Source: Sagittula salina (GTDB taxonomy: Bacteria > Pseudomonadota > Alphaproteobacteria > Rhodobacterales > Rhodobacteraceae). Taken from it: DNA of 64,000 bases. The notes under the pieces were generated by a model. It made no database searches. It was not told the DNA's origin and worked only from the letters and a program-made list of their open reading frames with translations. The stretch lies in NCBI RefSeq assembly GCF_017813235.1, contig NZ_JAGISH010000001.1, positions 620,001-684,000 of the forward strand. Direction: 5' to 3'. A program made the position numbers and the translations under genes. Of this stretch, positions 9,243-17,833 are shown in pieces; position 1 is the stretch's first letter; every line of letters begins with the position of its first letter.

Positions 9243-10793
9243 TCAGAGCGGCGCCGCGCTGTCCTGCATTTCCAGTGCGAGCGGCGCGGGCGTGCCGGCA
9301 AGATCGTCGACGCGCAGGCCGTCACGGGGTTTCGACAGTCGGTTGCGCACCACCCAGTAGAGCCGCGACTGCGCCCGGGTGATGGCGACGTAGGCGAGGC
9401 GTTTCCACAGCGGTTGCCCCGCCTCCACCCGGCCCATGCGCGCGGCCGCAAAGAGATCGGGGGCAAAGACCTGTACGTTCTCCCACTGCGAGCCCTGCGC
9501 CTTGTGGATGGTCACCGCCGCACCGTGCAGGAAGGTGGCGCCCATGCGCGCGGCATAGGGGATGAAGGGCTCAGCCTGCTCCGGCTTTTCGATCTTGACG
9601 ATCGAGGCGGCGGAGACCTGCGGTTCGATGGCGCCCACAACGTGCAGTTTGGAGAACCCCGGCTTGCGCCCCGGGCCGAGGTAGATCACCTGCGCGCCCT
9701 TGATCAGACCGCGCGCCTCCAGGTCGAGGCGTTTCTTGCGGTGCTTCAGCGGCAGTTCGAGACCGTCGCAGATCAGCGGCTCGCCGGGGAGGAGTTCGGT
9801 CTCGGGTGCGCCGTGCACGCGGCGGAAGGCGTCGATCAGGCGGATGCGGGTGGCGTTGCGCCAGACCAGGACCGGCGAGCGCGCCATGAGGTCGACCTCC
9901 ACCCGCTGGGCCTGGACCACACGGTCGTCGCGGCGGGCGATGTCCTCGACCATGCTTTGGAAATCGTCGAAGCCCAGCTGCGGATCGGCCAGCGCATGCG
10001 CGAGGTCGAGGATCGGGTTGTCCGCTTCCTGCCGGTGGACGCGGTGCAGCTCCAGCTTCTGGCTCTCTTTCAGCTTGTCGAAGACCATCGTCCCCGACTG
10101 CCCCACCGGCGCCAATTGCGCCGGGTCGCCGAACAGCACGAGGTTGGGGAAGATCTCCTGCAGGTCTTCGAACTGCTTCTCGTCCAGCATCGAAGATTCA
10201 TCGACAAAACCGATATCCAGCGGCTCTTCGCGGCGCTTCCAGCCGGTGATGAAATCCGACCCCCGGAGCCCTGCGGCCGCCAGGGCTGCGGGAATGGACT
10301 TGTGTATCTCGAAGGAAGCCTGAGCGCGGGCCAGCGCCTCTTCGGGCAGGCCCTCGATCTCTGGCGCGTCACCCATGCCATCGAGCCAGACGGCGACCTT
10401 TTCGTATTCCGGGTCGTAGACCGGCGTATAGATGATGCGGTGGATCGTTGTCGCGGGCACGCCGCGCATCCTGAGGACGGAAGCCGCCTTGTTCGTCGGT
10501 GCCAGCACCGCGAGGGTGCGCGCGTCCCGGGCGCGTTTGCTTTCGTAATCGCCGGAGACGATCTCCACTCCGTTTGCCTCAAGCGCCTTCACCAGCTCCG
10601 AGAGCAGCAGCGTCTTGCCCGACCCGGCCTTGCCCATCAGGGCCATCACGCGGGCGTCACTGTCCTTTGCAGGCAGGCAAATGCCGCTATCGAGGTCGAC
10701 ACCCGCAGCGCGGAGCATCTCGGACACGCGGTCGTGGGCCTGCGCCTGGTCATCCGAGAACGTGATGGGGGAAAGGGGGTTCGCCGTGGACAT
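9243..10793 (-). CDS. RecD/Pif1-like superfamily 1 ATP-dependent DNA helicase
   Basis: A 516-residue helicase with Walker A GKAGSGKT at about residues 54-61, the Walker B region GFVDESSML, and motif VI in AVTIHKAQGSQWENV, the UvrD C-terminal type. It is shorter than RecD of the RecBCD complex and resembles stand-alone RecD-like/exonuclease-V-type helicases of alphaproteobacteria. The ATG at 10793 is preferred; a GTG at 10802 would add three residues. It follows luxI in the same direction but is separated from it by a terminator. Confidence 0.85.
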   Translation of the reverse strand: MSTANPLSPITFSDDQAQAHDRVSEMLRAAGVDLDSGICLPAKDSDARVMALMGKAGSGKTLLLSELVKALEANGVEIVSGDYESKRARDARTLAVLAPTNKAASVLRMRGVPATTIHRIIYTPVYDPEYEKVAVWLDGMGDAPEIEGLPEEALARAQASFEIHKSIPAALAAAGLRGSDFITGWKRREEPLDIGFVDESSMLDEKQFEDLQEIFPNLVLFGDPAQLAPVGQSGTMVFDKLKESQKLELHRVHRQEADNPILDLAHALADPQLGFDDFQSMVEDIARRDDRVVQAQRVEVDLMARSPVLVWRNATRIRLIDAFRRVHGAPETELLPGEPLICDGLELPLKHRKKRLDLEARGLIKGAQVIYLGPGRKPGFSKLHVVGAIEPQVSAASIVKIEKPEQAEPFIPYAARMGATFLHGAAVTIHKAQGSQWENVQVFAPDLFAAARMGRVEAGQPLWKRLAYVAITRAQSRLYWVVRNRLSKPRDGLRVDDLAGTPAPLALEMQDSAAPL

Positions 10794-10835
10794 GGCGCGC
10801 ACCCTATCTCCAGCGCAAGGGCGCCGCCAGACATG

Positions 10836-10864
10836 AAAACGCGCGCGGCAGGTGGGCCGCGCGG
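10836..10864 (-). terminator. Rho-independent terminator of luxI
   Basis: On the minus strand a CGCGCGGC/GCCGCGCG stem (10863-10842) with a 6-base loop is followed by CG and TTTT. It lies 37-65 bases past the luxI stop. Confidence 0.7.
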
Positions 10865-10900
10865 TTTCATCGGAATGGCCGTCAAGCGGCGATCAGGCGG

Positions 10901-11539
10901 TCAGGCGGCGATCAGACCAGCCTCATCGACGATCTCGCCGAAAGAGCGCGCGAACCAGCGCTTTGACATTTCGGGCGTGATGCCGGCGGTTCTTGCGACC
11001 TTCGCCTGCGCCTCGGCGGAGAATTCCCAAAGGCCGACGGCGATCATGGCGCGGCCCTCGCCTTCCTGTCCGAGGATGTCGGGGGAGGAGCCGATGCGCT
11101 TGTAAATGCGGACCATGCGGGCGTCGAAGACGCCGACATAATGCATGACGCCAAATTCCTGCATGACCTCGCCCCCGGCCAGCATCAAAGCCGCGGCGAC
11201 ACCCGGTGCCGCACCGCGTGCCAGGCAGAACCGCGTGCATTCCCAGATCAGCGGGCTTTCGATGTGCACGCCGTCGGTCAGGTGGATGAAGTGGTCATTC
11301 ACCATTGTACGGCCAACAGTGGGCAGCAGCCGCATCGACCCGCCGTGGGTGCCGTCCTTGTTTTCCCAGATGACGTACAGCGGGTTCTCGGCGTCATACT
11401 CGTCACGCTCGAAGCCACGCGCGTCCACGGTCACGTCCCAGCCGAGGCGCGTCTTGAACTGGTCGGCACGGTCGAGGAACATGGTGCGGGCCAGTTTCGG
11501 GAACTTGTGGAGGTCATTGCCGTAGATGTAGCGGATCAT
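10901..11539 (-). CDS. luxI: Acyl-homoserine-lactone synthase, LuxI family
   Basis: A 212-residue autoinducer synthase that makes N-acyl-homoserine lactones from S-adenosylmethionine and acyl-ACP. All the invariant LuxI residues are visible: R24, F28, W34, E44, D46, D49, R70, and the E100/R103 pair in WECTR. The ribosome site decides the start: AAGGA at 11549-11553 touches an upstream ATG at 11548 but stands 9 bases before the ATG at 11539. A LuxR-family gene lies upstream in the same direction, with a lux-box-like palindrome between them. The acyl chain specificity cannot be predicted. Confidence 0.95.
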   Translation of the reverse strand: MIRYIYGNDLHKFPKLARTMFLDRADQFKTRLGWDVTVDARGFERDEYDAENPLYVIWENKDGTHGGSMRLLPTVGRTMVNDHFIHLTDGVHIESPLIWECTRFCLARGAAPGVAAALMLAGGEVMQEFGVMHYVGVFDARMVRIYKRIGSSPDILGQEGEGRAMIAVGLWEFSAEAQAKVARTAGITPEMSKRWFARSFGEIVDEAGLIAA

Positions 11540-11634
11540 TGGGGTCATTCCTTCGCAAAGCCGGAGTGGCGTTCGGTGATGGAATGACCCTGCATTTCAA
11601 GTAGTTAAGAGATTTCACCATAGCCGTGCGCGCC

Positions 11635-11652
11635 GGTAACCAATGGTTTACC
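11635..11652. promoter_or_regulatory. Candidate lux-box-like operator upstream of luxI
   Basis: GGTAACCAATGGTTTACC is an 18-bp imperfect palindrome with seven of nine pairs matching. It is centred about 105 bases before the luxI start, inside the 184-base gap between luxR and luxI. The size and position suit a LuxR-type dimer, but the sequence does not match the Vibrio lux box closely. The assignment is an inference. Confidence 0.45.
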
Positions 11653-11723
11653 GACCGCGGCGCAATTTTCTTTCGCGCGTCCAAGCGGGCGCCCGATCAG
11701 AGGACACGATGCGCTTCATGTTA

Positions 11724-12470
11724 TCAGACCACGATCACGCCGCGGCTCAATGCGCGGGCGACTGCGTGGGTGGTATTCATCGCCCCCAGCTTGTGCCGCG
11801 CGCTCTCGATGTAGACGCGCAGCGTATGCTCCGAAATCGACAGCGTGTCCGCTGCCTGCGCCCGGTTGTAGCCGATGGCCAGCAGGGTCATCGCCTCGAT
11901 TTCCCGGGGGGAAAGCGACTGCGCCGCCTCCGGGGTGCGGCCCGGCTCGAACTCCAGCGCCTTCGAGTTGAAGTAATGCGCCACGAGGATCAGATCCCGC
12001 CGGTTATCACCGGTGAACCGCTCCCAACCCTCGTCGCTTCCGTTGTGCGACATCGTGAACAGGGCGAACTGGCCATTCGGACCACGGATCGGGATGGAGT
12101 AGCCCTGATTGCCTATTCCGTGAGTGATGGCATCTTCGAGAAACGCCCGCGCCGCCTTCGAGGACCAGTCCAGTCGTTTCCAGTTCACCGGGTGAAAGCG
12201 CTGGTAACACCCCTGGATCACCGGATCGATCCGCAGATACCCCTTTTCCACATAGCGGTTGACCCATTCGAGGTCATAGGTCCCGCAGCCGTATTGTTCC
12301 CCCGCGCTGTTGACCCAGTGATAGACGATGTGATCCACACCGTATTCGTCGCGCAACTCCTCGATCAGGACCTGGAGGTCTTCCAGCCCTTCAGCGGACT
12401 CCAAACGTTCTATCAGCCCGTCCAGACGCGACGCGTTTCGCAAAAATCCCAATTCCGTTGCCCTCGGCAA
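11724..12470 (-). CDS. luxR: LuxR-family quorum-sensing transcriptional regulator
   Basis: A 248-residue regulator with an N-terminal autoinducer-binding domain (about residues 15-165, with the conserved DP in LRIDPVIQG) and a C-terminal LuxR helix-turn-helix, SLSPREIEAMTLLA to SISEHTLRVYIESARHKLG. No ATG occurs in frame before about residue 135, so a rare start codon must be used; TTG at 12470 is the first available and is taken here. It begins inside the preceding 68-residue gene in another frame, so translation may be coupled. It is the presumed receptor for the signal made by the adjacent LuxI. Confidence 0.9.
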   Translation of the reverse strand: MPRATELGFLRNASRLDGLIERLESAEGLEDLQVLIEELRDEYGVDHIVYHWVNSAGEQYGCGTYDLEWVNRYVEKGYLRIDPVIQGCYQRFHPVNWKRLDWSSKAARAFLEDAITHGIGNQGYSIPIRGPNGQFALFTMSHNGSDEGWERFTGDNRRDLILVAHYFNSKALEFEPGRTPEAAQSLSPREIEAMTLLAIGYNRAQAADTLSISEHTLRVYIESARHKLGAMNTTHAVARALSRGVIVV

Positions 12471-12597
12471 GGGACGTCATTTCCGCCTGAGCAACGAAGG
12501 ACGCGTCGTCGAGTTGCGCCGCAAGGGAGGGCATCCCGTTGGCTCGCGCAAAGGTCTTCAGGTCGGTCAGGACGTCCAAGATCCAATCATGTCCCAT
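12391..12597 (-). CDS. Small protein overlapping the start of luxR
   Basis: A 68-residue frame with an ATG start (12597) begins MGHDWILDVLTDLKTFARAN. It looks helical and coding-like for its first 50 residues. Its last 80 bases overlap the luxR frame. From memory, similar short proteins precede luxR genes in other roseobacters, but I cannot assign a family. Because luxR starts with TTG, this gene may serve to couple ribosomes onto luxR, or it may be a small partner protein. Confidence 0.6.
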   Translation of the reverse strand: MGHDWILDVLTDLKTFARANGMPSLAAQLDDASFVAQAEMTSLAEGNGIGIFAKRVASGRADRTFGVR

Positions 12598-12750
12598 GGC
12601 AAGCCTCGTCTCCAGGTGGTTAACGTTTGATTAAGGCAACTCTACCATGTGCCCGACACGGCCGATATTCACGGATATTTCCTCCCCAGAAATAGTGGGG
12701 GGTGGCAGCGCTAAGTAACTGAAATCCGGCAGGCCCTCCCGAAGCATAGC

Positions 12751-12782
12751 AAAAGCCCGCGAACCGATGCCGATTCGCGGGC
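12751..12782 (-). terminator. Rho-independent terminator of ccr
   Basis: A perfect 9-bp stem, GCCCGCGAA (12755-12763) and TTCGCGGGC (12774-12782), is followed on the minus strand by TTTT. It lies 54-85 bases after the ccr stop. Confidence 0.85.
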
Positions 12783-12835
12783 CATGTCGTATCCCCCTGC
12801 CGCGCCCAAAAGGCGCCACAGGACCGTGTGAAACG

Positions 12836-14122
12836 TTACTTGCCCGCCTCAAGGCAATCCTCAAGCGTGCGCAGGCCGGTCCTGGGCGCCTGCACCAGCA
12901 CCGACATGTTGCCGGGCTTGTGCTCGTTGCGCAGCATCTTCATGTGCGCCTCCGGGATCTCGTCCCAGGGAAAGACCTCGGACATGCAGGGGTCGAGGCG
13001 GCGCTCGATCATCAGGCGGTTGGCGGACGCCGCCTGTTTCAAGTTGGCGAAGTGCGAGCCCTGCAGGCGCTTCTGGTGCATCCACATGTAGCGCACGTCG
13101 AAGGTACAGTTGAAACCGGAGGTGCCGGCGCAGATCACCACGATGCCGCCTTTCTTCACCACCAGCGTGGAAACCGGGAAGGTCGCCTCGCCGGGGTGTT
13201 CAAAGACCATGTCGACGCTCACGCCCTTGCCGGTGATCTCCCAGATCGCCTTGCCGAACTTGCGCGCCTCTTTCAGCCACTCGTTGTATTCCGGCGAATT
13301 GACTGTCGGCAACTGCCCCCAACAGTTGAAGTCCTTCCGGTTGATGACGCCCTTCGCGCCCTGGTCCAGTACAAACTGCCGCTTGGATTCATCCGAGATC
13401 ACGCCAATTGCGTTGGCCCCTGCCGTGTTCGCCAGCTGGATCGCATAGGAGCCGAGGCCACCCGACGCGCCCCAGACCAAAACGTTCTGACCGGGCTTGA
13501 GCTCGTGCGGGTGGTGGCCGAACAGCATCCGATAGGCGGTAGCCAGCGTCAGCGTGTAGCAGGCCGACTCTTCCCAGGTCAGGTGCTTGGGACGCGGCAT
13601 CAGCTGCTGGGCCTGCACCTTGGTGAACTGGGCAAAGGAGCCGTCGCCGGTCTCGTAGCCCCAGATCCGCTGGGTCGGCGAAAACATCGGATCGCCGCCG
13701 TTGCACTCCTCGTCGTCGCCATCGTCCTGATTGCAGTGGATCACGACTTCGTCGCCCACCTTCCAGTTCTTCACGGCGGAGCCGACCTTCCACACGATCC
13801 CCGACGCGTCGGAGCCCGCGATGTGGTAGTCCTGCTTGTGCACGTCGAAGGGCGAGATCGGCTTGCCCAGGCCCGCCCAGACGCCATTGTAATTCACGCC
13901 GGCGGCCATCACGAGCACCAGCACCTCGTGGCTGTCGATTTCCCAGGTATCGACCACCTCGACCTTGAACGACGTATCGGGCTCGCCGTGACGTTCGCGA
14001 CGGATTGCCCACGCGTACATCTTCTTTGGCACATAGCCCATCGGGGGCATCTCGCCGATCTCATAGAGATCCTTTTCCGGCGCGTCGTAGTGGGCGATGC
14101 CCGTCTGCTGATCCAGTGCCAT
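12836..14122 (-). CDS. ccr: Crotonyl-CoA carboxylase/reductase
   Basis: A 428-residue MDR-family enzyme, the same size as Rhodobacter Ccr. It reductively carboxylates crotonyl-CoA with NADPH and CO2 to (2S)-ethylmalonyl-CoA, the key step of the ethylmalonyl-CoA pathway for acetate assimilation. Visible are AGSDASGIVWKVG, HCNQDDGDDEECNGGDPM, the nucleotide loop GASGGLGSYAIQLANTAGAN, and MVFEHPGEATFP, all characteristic of Ccr rather than of simple quinone reductases. The ATG at 14122 follows a strong AAGGAGG site. It is divergent from ecm, the next-but-one enzyme in the pathway. Confidence 0.96.
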   Translation of the reverse strand: MALDQQTGIAHYDAPEKDLYEIGEMPPMGYVPKKMYAWAIRRERHGEPDTSFKVEVVDTWEIDSHEVLVLVMAAGVNYNGVWAGLGKPISPFDVHKQDYHIAGSDASGIVWKVGSAVKNWKVGDEVVIHCNQDDGDDEECNGGDPMFSPTQRIWGYETGDGSFAQFTKVQAQQLMPRPKHLTWEESACYTLTLATAYRMLFGHHPHELKPGQNVLVWGASGGLGSYAIQLANTAGANAIGVISDESKRQFVLDQGAKGVINRKDFNCWGQLPTVNSPEYNEWLKEARKFGKAIWEITGKGVSVDMVFEHPGEATFPVSTLVVKKGGIVVICAGTSGFNCTFDVRYMWMHQKRLQGSHFANLKQAASANRLMIERRLDPCMSEVFPWDEIPEAHMKMLRNEHKPGNMSVLVQAPRTGLRTLEDCLEAGK

Positions 14123-14232
14123 CCCGGCCTCCTTCAGGGTCTGAGGTCCATAACTCTCGCCGTGTCGTGCCCGTTTTTTTGCAGATGCAGAATCGCGGCG
14201 CTGCTCCGAGAGATACGGATGGCCGCGCAACA

Positions 14233-14262
14233 TTGCAACACTGTTTGCACATATTTTGCAAC
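14233..14262. promoter_or_regulatory. TTTGCAA-like repeat cluster between ccr and ecm (candidate ScfR/RamB-type operator)
   Basis: Three copies of a TTGCA core occur in 30 bases: TTGCAAC at 14233, TTTGCAC at 14244 and TTTTGCAAC at 14254. The 387-base region between the divergent ccr and ecm genes is otherwise GC-rich, so this AT-rich block stands out. From established work, ScfR-family regulators such as PccR bind TTTGCAAA-type palindromes in rhodobacters. That such a regulator acts here is an inference; no regulator gene of this family is in the window. Confidence 0.5.
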
Positions 14263-14416
14263 TTTATAACCGAGCGAATGCAGAATGTCCCGTGCAGTTG
14301 CAGCACGGGCGCCCGGCGCGGCCTCACCTCCCTCCTCGAGATGATTGGCAAAGTCACCGCTTGCCGCCCGCACGCCTTCCGAGGATGCTGCGGCGGCAGC
14401 GCCGCAACGCGGCGAA

Positions 14417-14446
14417 TTGACAGGGTCATAATATTTCGCGTATCCC
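14417..14446 (+). promoter_or_regulatory. Possible sigma-70 promoter for ecm
   Basis: TTGACA (14417-14422) is followed after 18 bases by TATCCC (14441-14446), 64 bases before the ecm start. The -35 is perfect and the -10 is weak, so this is only a candidate. Confidence 0.3.
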
Positions 14447-14509
14447 GTCACGTACGCAACAACATTGCCACGCAGATTCACGCTGCGTGTCACGCCCCAG
14501 GAGGCCCCG

Positions 14510-16474
14510 ATGACCGAGACGAAGAAGGACAAGCCCTGGCTCATCCGCACCTACGCGGGCCATTCCACGGCCGCGAAATCCAATGCTCTCTATCGCGCGA
14601 ACCTCGCCAAGGGGCAGACCGGGCTTTCGGTGGCCTTCGACCTGCCGACCCAGACCGGCTATGACAGTGATCACATCCTCGCACGGGGCGAAGTCGGCAA
14701 GGTCGGCGTCCCCGTCTGCCACCTTGGCGACATGCGGACCCTGTTTCGGGACATCCCGCTGGAGCAGATGAACACCTCCATGACGATCAACGCGACAGCA
14801 CCATGGCTGCTCGCGCTTTATATCGCCGTGGCCGAGGAACAGGGCGCGGACGTCGCGAAACTGCAAGGCACCGTCCAAAACGACCTGATCAAGGAATACC
14901 TGTCGCGCGGGACCTACATCTGCCCGCCGAAACCCTCGCTCAAGATGATCGGCGACGTGGCGGAGTACTGCTACAAGAACGTGCCGAAATGGAACCCGAT
15001 GAACGTCTGTTCCTACCACCTGCAAGAGGCCGGTGCCACGCCGGAGCAGGAGCTGGCCTTTGCCCTCGCGACCGCCATCGCCGTGCTTGACGAGTTGAAG
15101 CCGCGCATCCCCGAAGAGGACTTCGCCACCGTCTGTGGTCGGATTTCATTCTTTGTCAACGCGGGCATCCGTTTCGTCACCGAAATGTGCAAGATGCGGG
15201 CTTTCGTCGACCTCTGGGACGAGATCGTGGCCGATCGCTACGGCATCGACGACCCGAAGATGCGCCGCTTCCGCTATGGCGTTCAGGTGAACTCGCTCGG
15301 CCTGACGGAGCAGCAGCCCGAGAACAACGTCTACCGCATCCTGATCGAGATGCTGGCCGTCACCCTGTCCAAAAAGGCCCGCGCCCGCGCCGTGCAGTTG
15401 CCCGCCTGGAACGAGGCGCTCGGCCTGCCCCGGCCCTGGGATCAGCAGTGGTCCATGCGGATGCAGCAGATCCTCGCCTATGAAACCGACCTCCTGGAAT
15501 TCGGCGACCTCTTCGACGGCAACCCGGCGGTGGACGCCAAGGTGGAGGCGCTGAAGGCTGGCGCACGCGCCGAACTGGCGAACATCGGCTCCATGGGCGG
15601 GGCCATCGGCGCGATCGAATACATGAAATCGCGGCTGGTGGACTCCAATGCGGAGCGTCTGAACCGCATCGAGCGAGAGGAAACCATCGTCGTCGGCGTG
15701 AACCGCTGGCAGCAGGGTGAGCCGTCGCCACTGGTGGGCGAGGATGGCGGCATCATGGTGGTCGACCCGGCGGTGGAAGAGGACCAGAAGTCCCGGCTGG
15801 CGGAGTGGCGCGCCTCGCGCGACGGGGACGCCGTAAAGGCCGCGCTGACATCGCTGCGCGAGGCGGCCAAGGCTGGCGAAAACGTCGTTCCCGCCTCCAT
15901 CGCCTGCGCGAAGGCCGGCGTGACGACTGGCGAATGGGCTGGCGAAATGCGTGCCGTGCATGGCGAATTCCGTGGGCCCACCGGTGTCTCCCGTGCGGTG
16001 TCGAACAAGACCGAAGGCCTGGACGATCTGCGCAACATGGTCGACTCGGTATCGGATCGGCTGGGGCGGCGGATGCGCTTTCTCGTGGGCAAGCCGGGTC
16101 TCGACGGGCATTCCAACGGCGCCGAGCAGATCGCCTTCCGCGCCCGCGACTGCGGCATGGAGATCGACTACGAGGGCATTCGCCTGACGCCGGAACAGAT
16201 CGTCGCGGCAGCGCAGGAGGGCGCGCATGTGGTCGGGCTCTCGATCCTTTCAGGCTCACATATCCCGCTGGTCGAAGACGTAATGAACCGGCTGCGCGCG
16301 GCCGGGCTGGGCGATGTGCCGGTGATCGTCGGCGGCATCATTCCCGACGAGGACGCCGCCCGGCTGAAGGGCATGGGGGTCGCCCGGGTCTACACGCCGA
16401 AGGATTTTGAACTGAACGCCATAATGAAGGACATTGTGGGACTCGTTGATTCCCGGTCCGTCGCCGCGCAGTAA
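14510..16474 (+). CDS. ecm: Ethylmalonyl-CoA mutase (coenzyme B12-dependent)
   Basis: A 654-residue B12-dependent mutase that converts (2R)-ethylmalonyl-CoA to (2S)-methylsuccinyl-CoA. The N-terminal barrel shows GLSVAFDLPTQTGYDSDH and the C-terminal cobalamin domain carries the DxHxxG motif as D532-G-H534-S-N-G537. The single-chain length and the neighbouring ccr distinguish it from methylmalonyl-CoA mutase, whose chains are usually over 700 residues. The ATG at 14510 follows CAGGAGG. It has its own terminator at 16515-16537, so it is probably monocistronic. Confidence 0.95.
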   Translation: MTETKKDKPWLIRTYAGHSTAAKSNALYRANLAKGQTGLSVAFDLPTQTGYDSDHILARGEVGKVGVPVCHLGDMRTLFRDIPLEQMNTSMTINATAPWLLALYIAVAEEQGADVAKLQGTVQNDLIKEYLSRGTYICPPKPSLKMIGDVAEYCYKNVPKWNPMNVCSYHLQEAGATPEQELAFALATAIAVLDELKPRIPEEDFATVCGRISFFVNAGIRFVTEMCKMRAFVDLWDEIVADRYGIDDPKMRRFRYGVQVNSLGLTEQQPENNVYRILIEMLAVTLSKKARARAVQLPAWNEALGLPRPWDQQWSMRMQQILAYETDLLEFGDLFDGNPAVDAKVEALKAGARAELANIGSMGGAIGAIEYMKSRLVDSNAERLNRIEREETIVVGVNRWQQGEPSPLVGEDGGIMVVDPAVEEDQKSRLAEWRASRDGDAVKAALTSLREAAKAGENVVPASIACAKAGVTTGEWAGEMRAVHGEFRGPTGVSRAVSNKTEGLDDLRNMVDSVSDRLGRRMRFLVGKPGLDGHSNGAEQIAFRARDCGMEIDYEGIRLTPEQIVAAAQEGAHVVGLSILSGSHIPLVEDVMNRLRAAGLGDVPVIVGGIIPDEDAARLKGMGVARVYTPKDFELNAIMKDIVGLVDSRSVAAQ

Positions 16475-16514
16475 AAACCACTTCGGATCCACGTTCGGTA
16501 TCTCGAACCGACGG

Positions 16515-16537
16515 ACCGGGCCCAGGGCCCGGTTTTT
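16515..16537 (+). terminator. Rho-independent terminator of ecm
   Basis: ACCGGGC (16515-16521) pairs with GCCCGGT (16527-16533) and runs into TTTTT. Confidence 0.88.
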
Positions 16538-16804
16538 CGTTGTTTACACTCCTCCAGACAAACACCGATCGCCGAAACACCCCAAAGCCGTTTCAGACCG
16601 ATGCGAATTTTGCCACGGACCGTACAATTTTTTTCGAACAGTCGGCACGAACAGTTATGGCAAGGCCATTGGAAAAAGCGCGATGAGTCCGACCCCGGAA
16701 CTCTTATTAATTTTCCGGTAACGTGGTGTTTCTACCATCTTGAAAAGATGCCCTTGATTACCCATTACCTAAAGCACCTATTAAATCAGCGAGGGAAGAC
16801 AGGA

Positions 16805-17113
16805 ATGAACGTGGATCTGGAAACGCTTTCCCGTGATGAGTTGCAGAAGTTGATAAACGATGCCCAGAAGGCGCTGAAGAGCGTGGATGCCCGCCGTATG
16901 GCAGAGGCGAAGCGCGCCGCCGAAATGGCGGCAAAGGAATACGGCTTTTCACTGGAGGACGTGGTTCAATCCAGCGGAAAATCTTCCAAGGGTGCGCCGA
17001 AATACGTAAACCCTGCCGATGCTTCCCAGACCTGGACCGGCCGCGGGCGCAAGCCCAACTGGCTGATCGAGGCGATGCAGGCGGGCAAATCGCTCGATGA
17101 CATGGCGCTGTAA
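16805..17113 (+). CDS. hvrA: H-NS-family nucleoid/trans-acting regulator, HvrA-like
   Basis: A 102-residue protein with an N-terminal coiled-coil oligomerisation half (about residues 3-50) and the C-terminal H-NS DNA-binding motif TWTGRGRKPNWL at residues 76-87. HvrA and its relatives silence AT-rich DNA and tune photosynthesis or nitrogen genes in rhodobacters. About 265 bases after the ecm terminator precede it without a recognisable gene. That stretch is AT-richer than its surroundings, so it may be the promoter and leader, possibly self-bound. The next gene begins 7 bases after the stop. Confidence 0.88.
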   Translation: MNVDLETLSRDELQKLINDAQKALKSVDARRMAEAKRAAEMAAKEYGFSLEDVVQSSGKSSKGAPKYVNPADASQTWTGRGRKPNWLIEAMQAGKSLDDMAL

Positions 17114-17119
17114 TCCGCC

Positions 17120-17824
17120 ATGACAATTCATATCGGTGCAAAGCCGGGCGAGATCGCGGAATGCGTTCTCATGCCCGGCGATCCGCTGCGCGCTGAATGG
17201 GCGGCCCAGACTTTCCTCGACGATGCGGTTTGTGTGAACCGTGTTCGCGGCATGCTTGGCTATACCGGCACATGGAAAGGGAACCGGGTCACGATTCAGG
17301 GATCGGGCATGGGCATGCCCAGCCTGTCGATTTATGCCAATGAGCTGATCCGCGATTATGGCGCCAAAACGCTGATCCGCATCGGCTCCTGCGGTGGGAT
17401 GCAGGACGCGGTCAAGATTCGCGACATCATCGTCGCGATGACCGCCTCCACCCTTTCGACCCCGTCGCGCGGCATTTTCCGGGAACTGAATTATGCGCCC
17501 TGCGCCGATTTCGGCCTGCTGGAGGCCGCGGTTTCCGCCGCACGCAAACGCGATGCGGGCGTCCATGTGGGCGGGATCTATTCCTCGGACATTTTCTATG
17601 ACGAACGGCCGGATCTCAACGAACAGATGATGCGGCACGGCATTCTCGGCGTGGAAATGGAAGCCGCGGAACTGTATACCCTCGCCTCGCGTCACGGTAT
17701 CCGGGCGCTGGCGGTGCTTACCGTCTCCGATCACCTCCTCACGCACGAAGCCCTGCCCTCGGAGGATCGCGAACGGTCCTTCGGGGACATGGTGGAAATC
17801 GCGCTCGAGGCGGCCTTCGCCTGA
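17120..17824 (+). CDS. deoD: Purine-nucleoside phosphorylase, DeoD type
   Basis: A 234-residue phosphorylase that splits purine nucleosides with phosphate in salvage. Typical hexameric DeoD marks are [48 protein letters not shown] and [12 protein letters not shown]. The length is normal. It starts 7 bases after the hvrA-like gene and could be translated from the same message. AMP nucleosidase, another salvage enzyme, is encoded far downstream at 60035. Confidence 0.94.
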   Translation: MTIHIGAKPGEIAECVLMPGDPLRAEWAAQTFLDDAVCVNRVRGMLGYTGTWKGNRVTIQGSGMGMPSLSIYANELIRDYGAKTLIRIGSCGGMQDAVKIRDIIVAMTASTLSTPSRGIFRELNYAPCADFGLLEAAVSAARKRDAGVHVGGIYSSDIFYDERPDLNEQMMRHGILGVEMEAAELYTLASRHGIRALAVLTVSDHLLTHEALPSEDRERSFGDMVEIALEAAFA

Positions 17825-17833
17825 CGTACACCG

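Noticed and set aside
9183..11105. A 640-codon open frame on the plus strand opposite the helicase and luxI
   Set aside because: It is a GC-driven antisense shadow; the minus strand encodes recognisable helicase and LuxI domains and the plus frame has none.
14417..14446. Riboswitch (B12 type) in front of the B12-dependent mutase gene ecm
   Set aside because: I could not find the B12-box or the required long conserved leader; the region is better explained by repeats and a promoter-like element.
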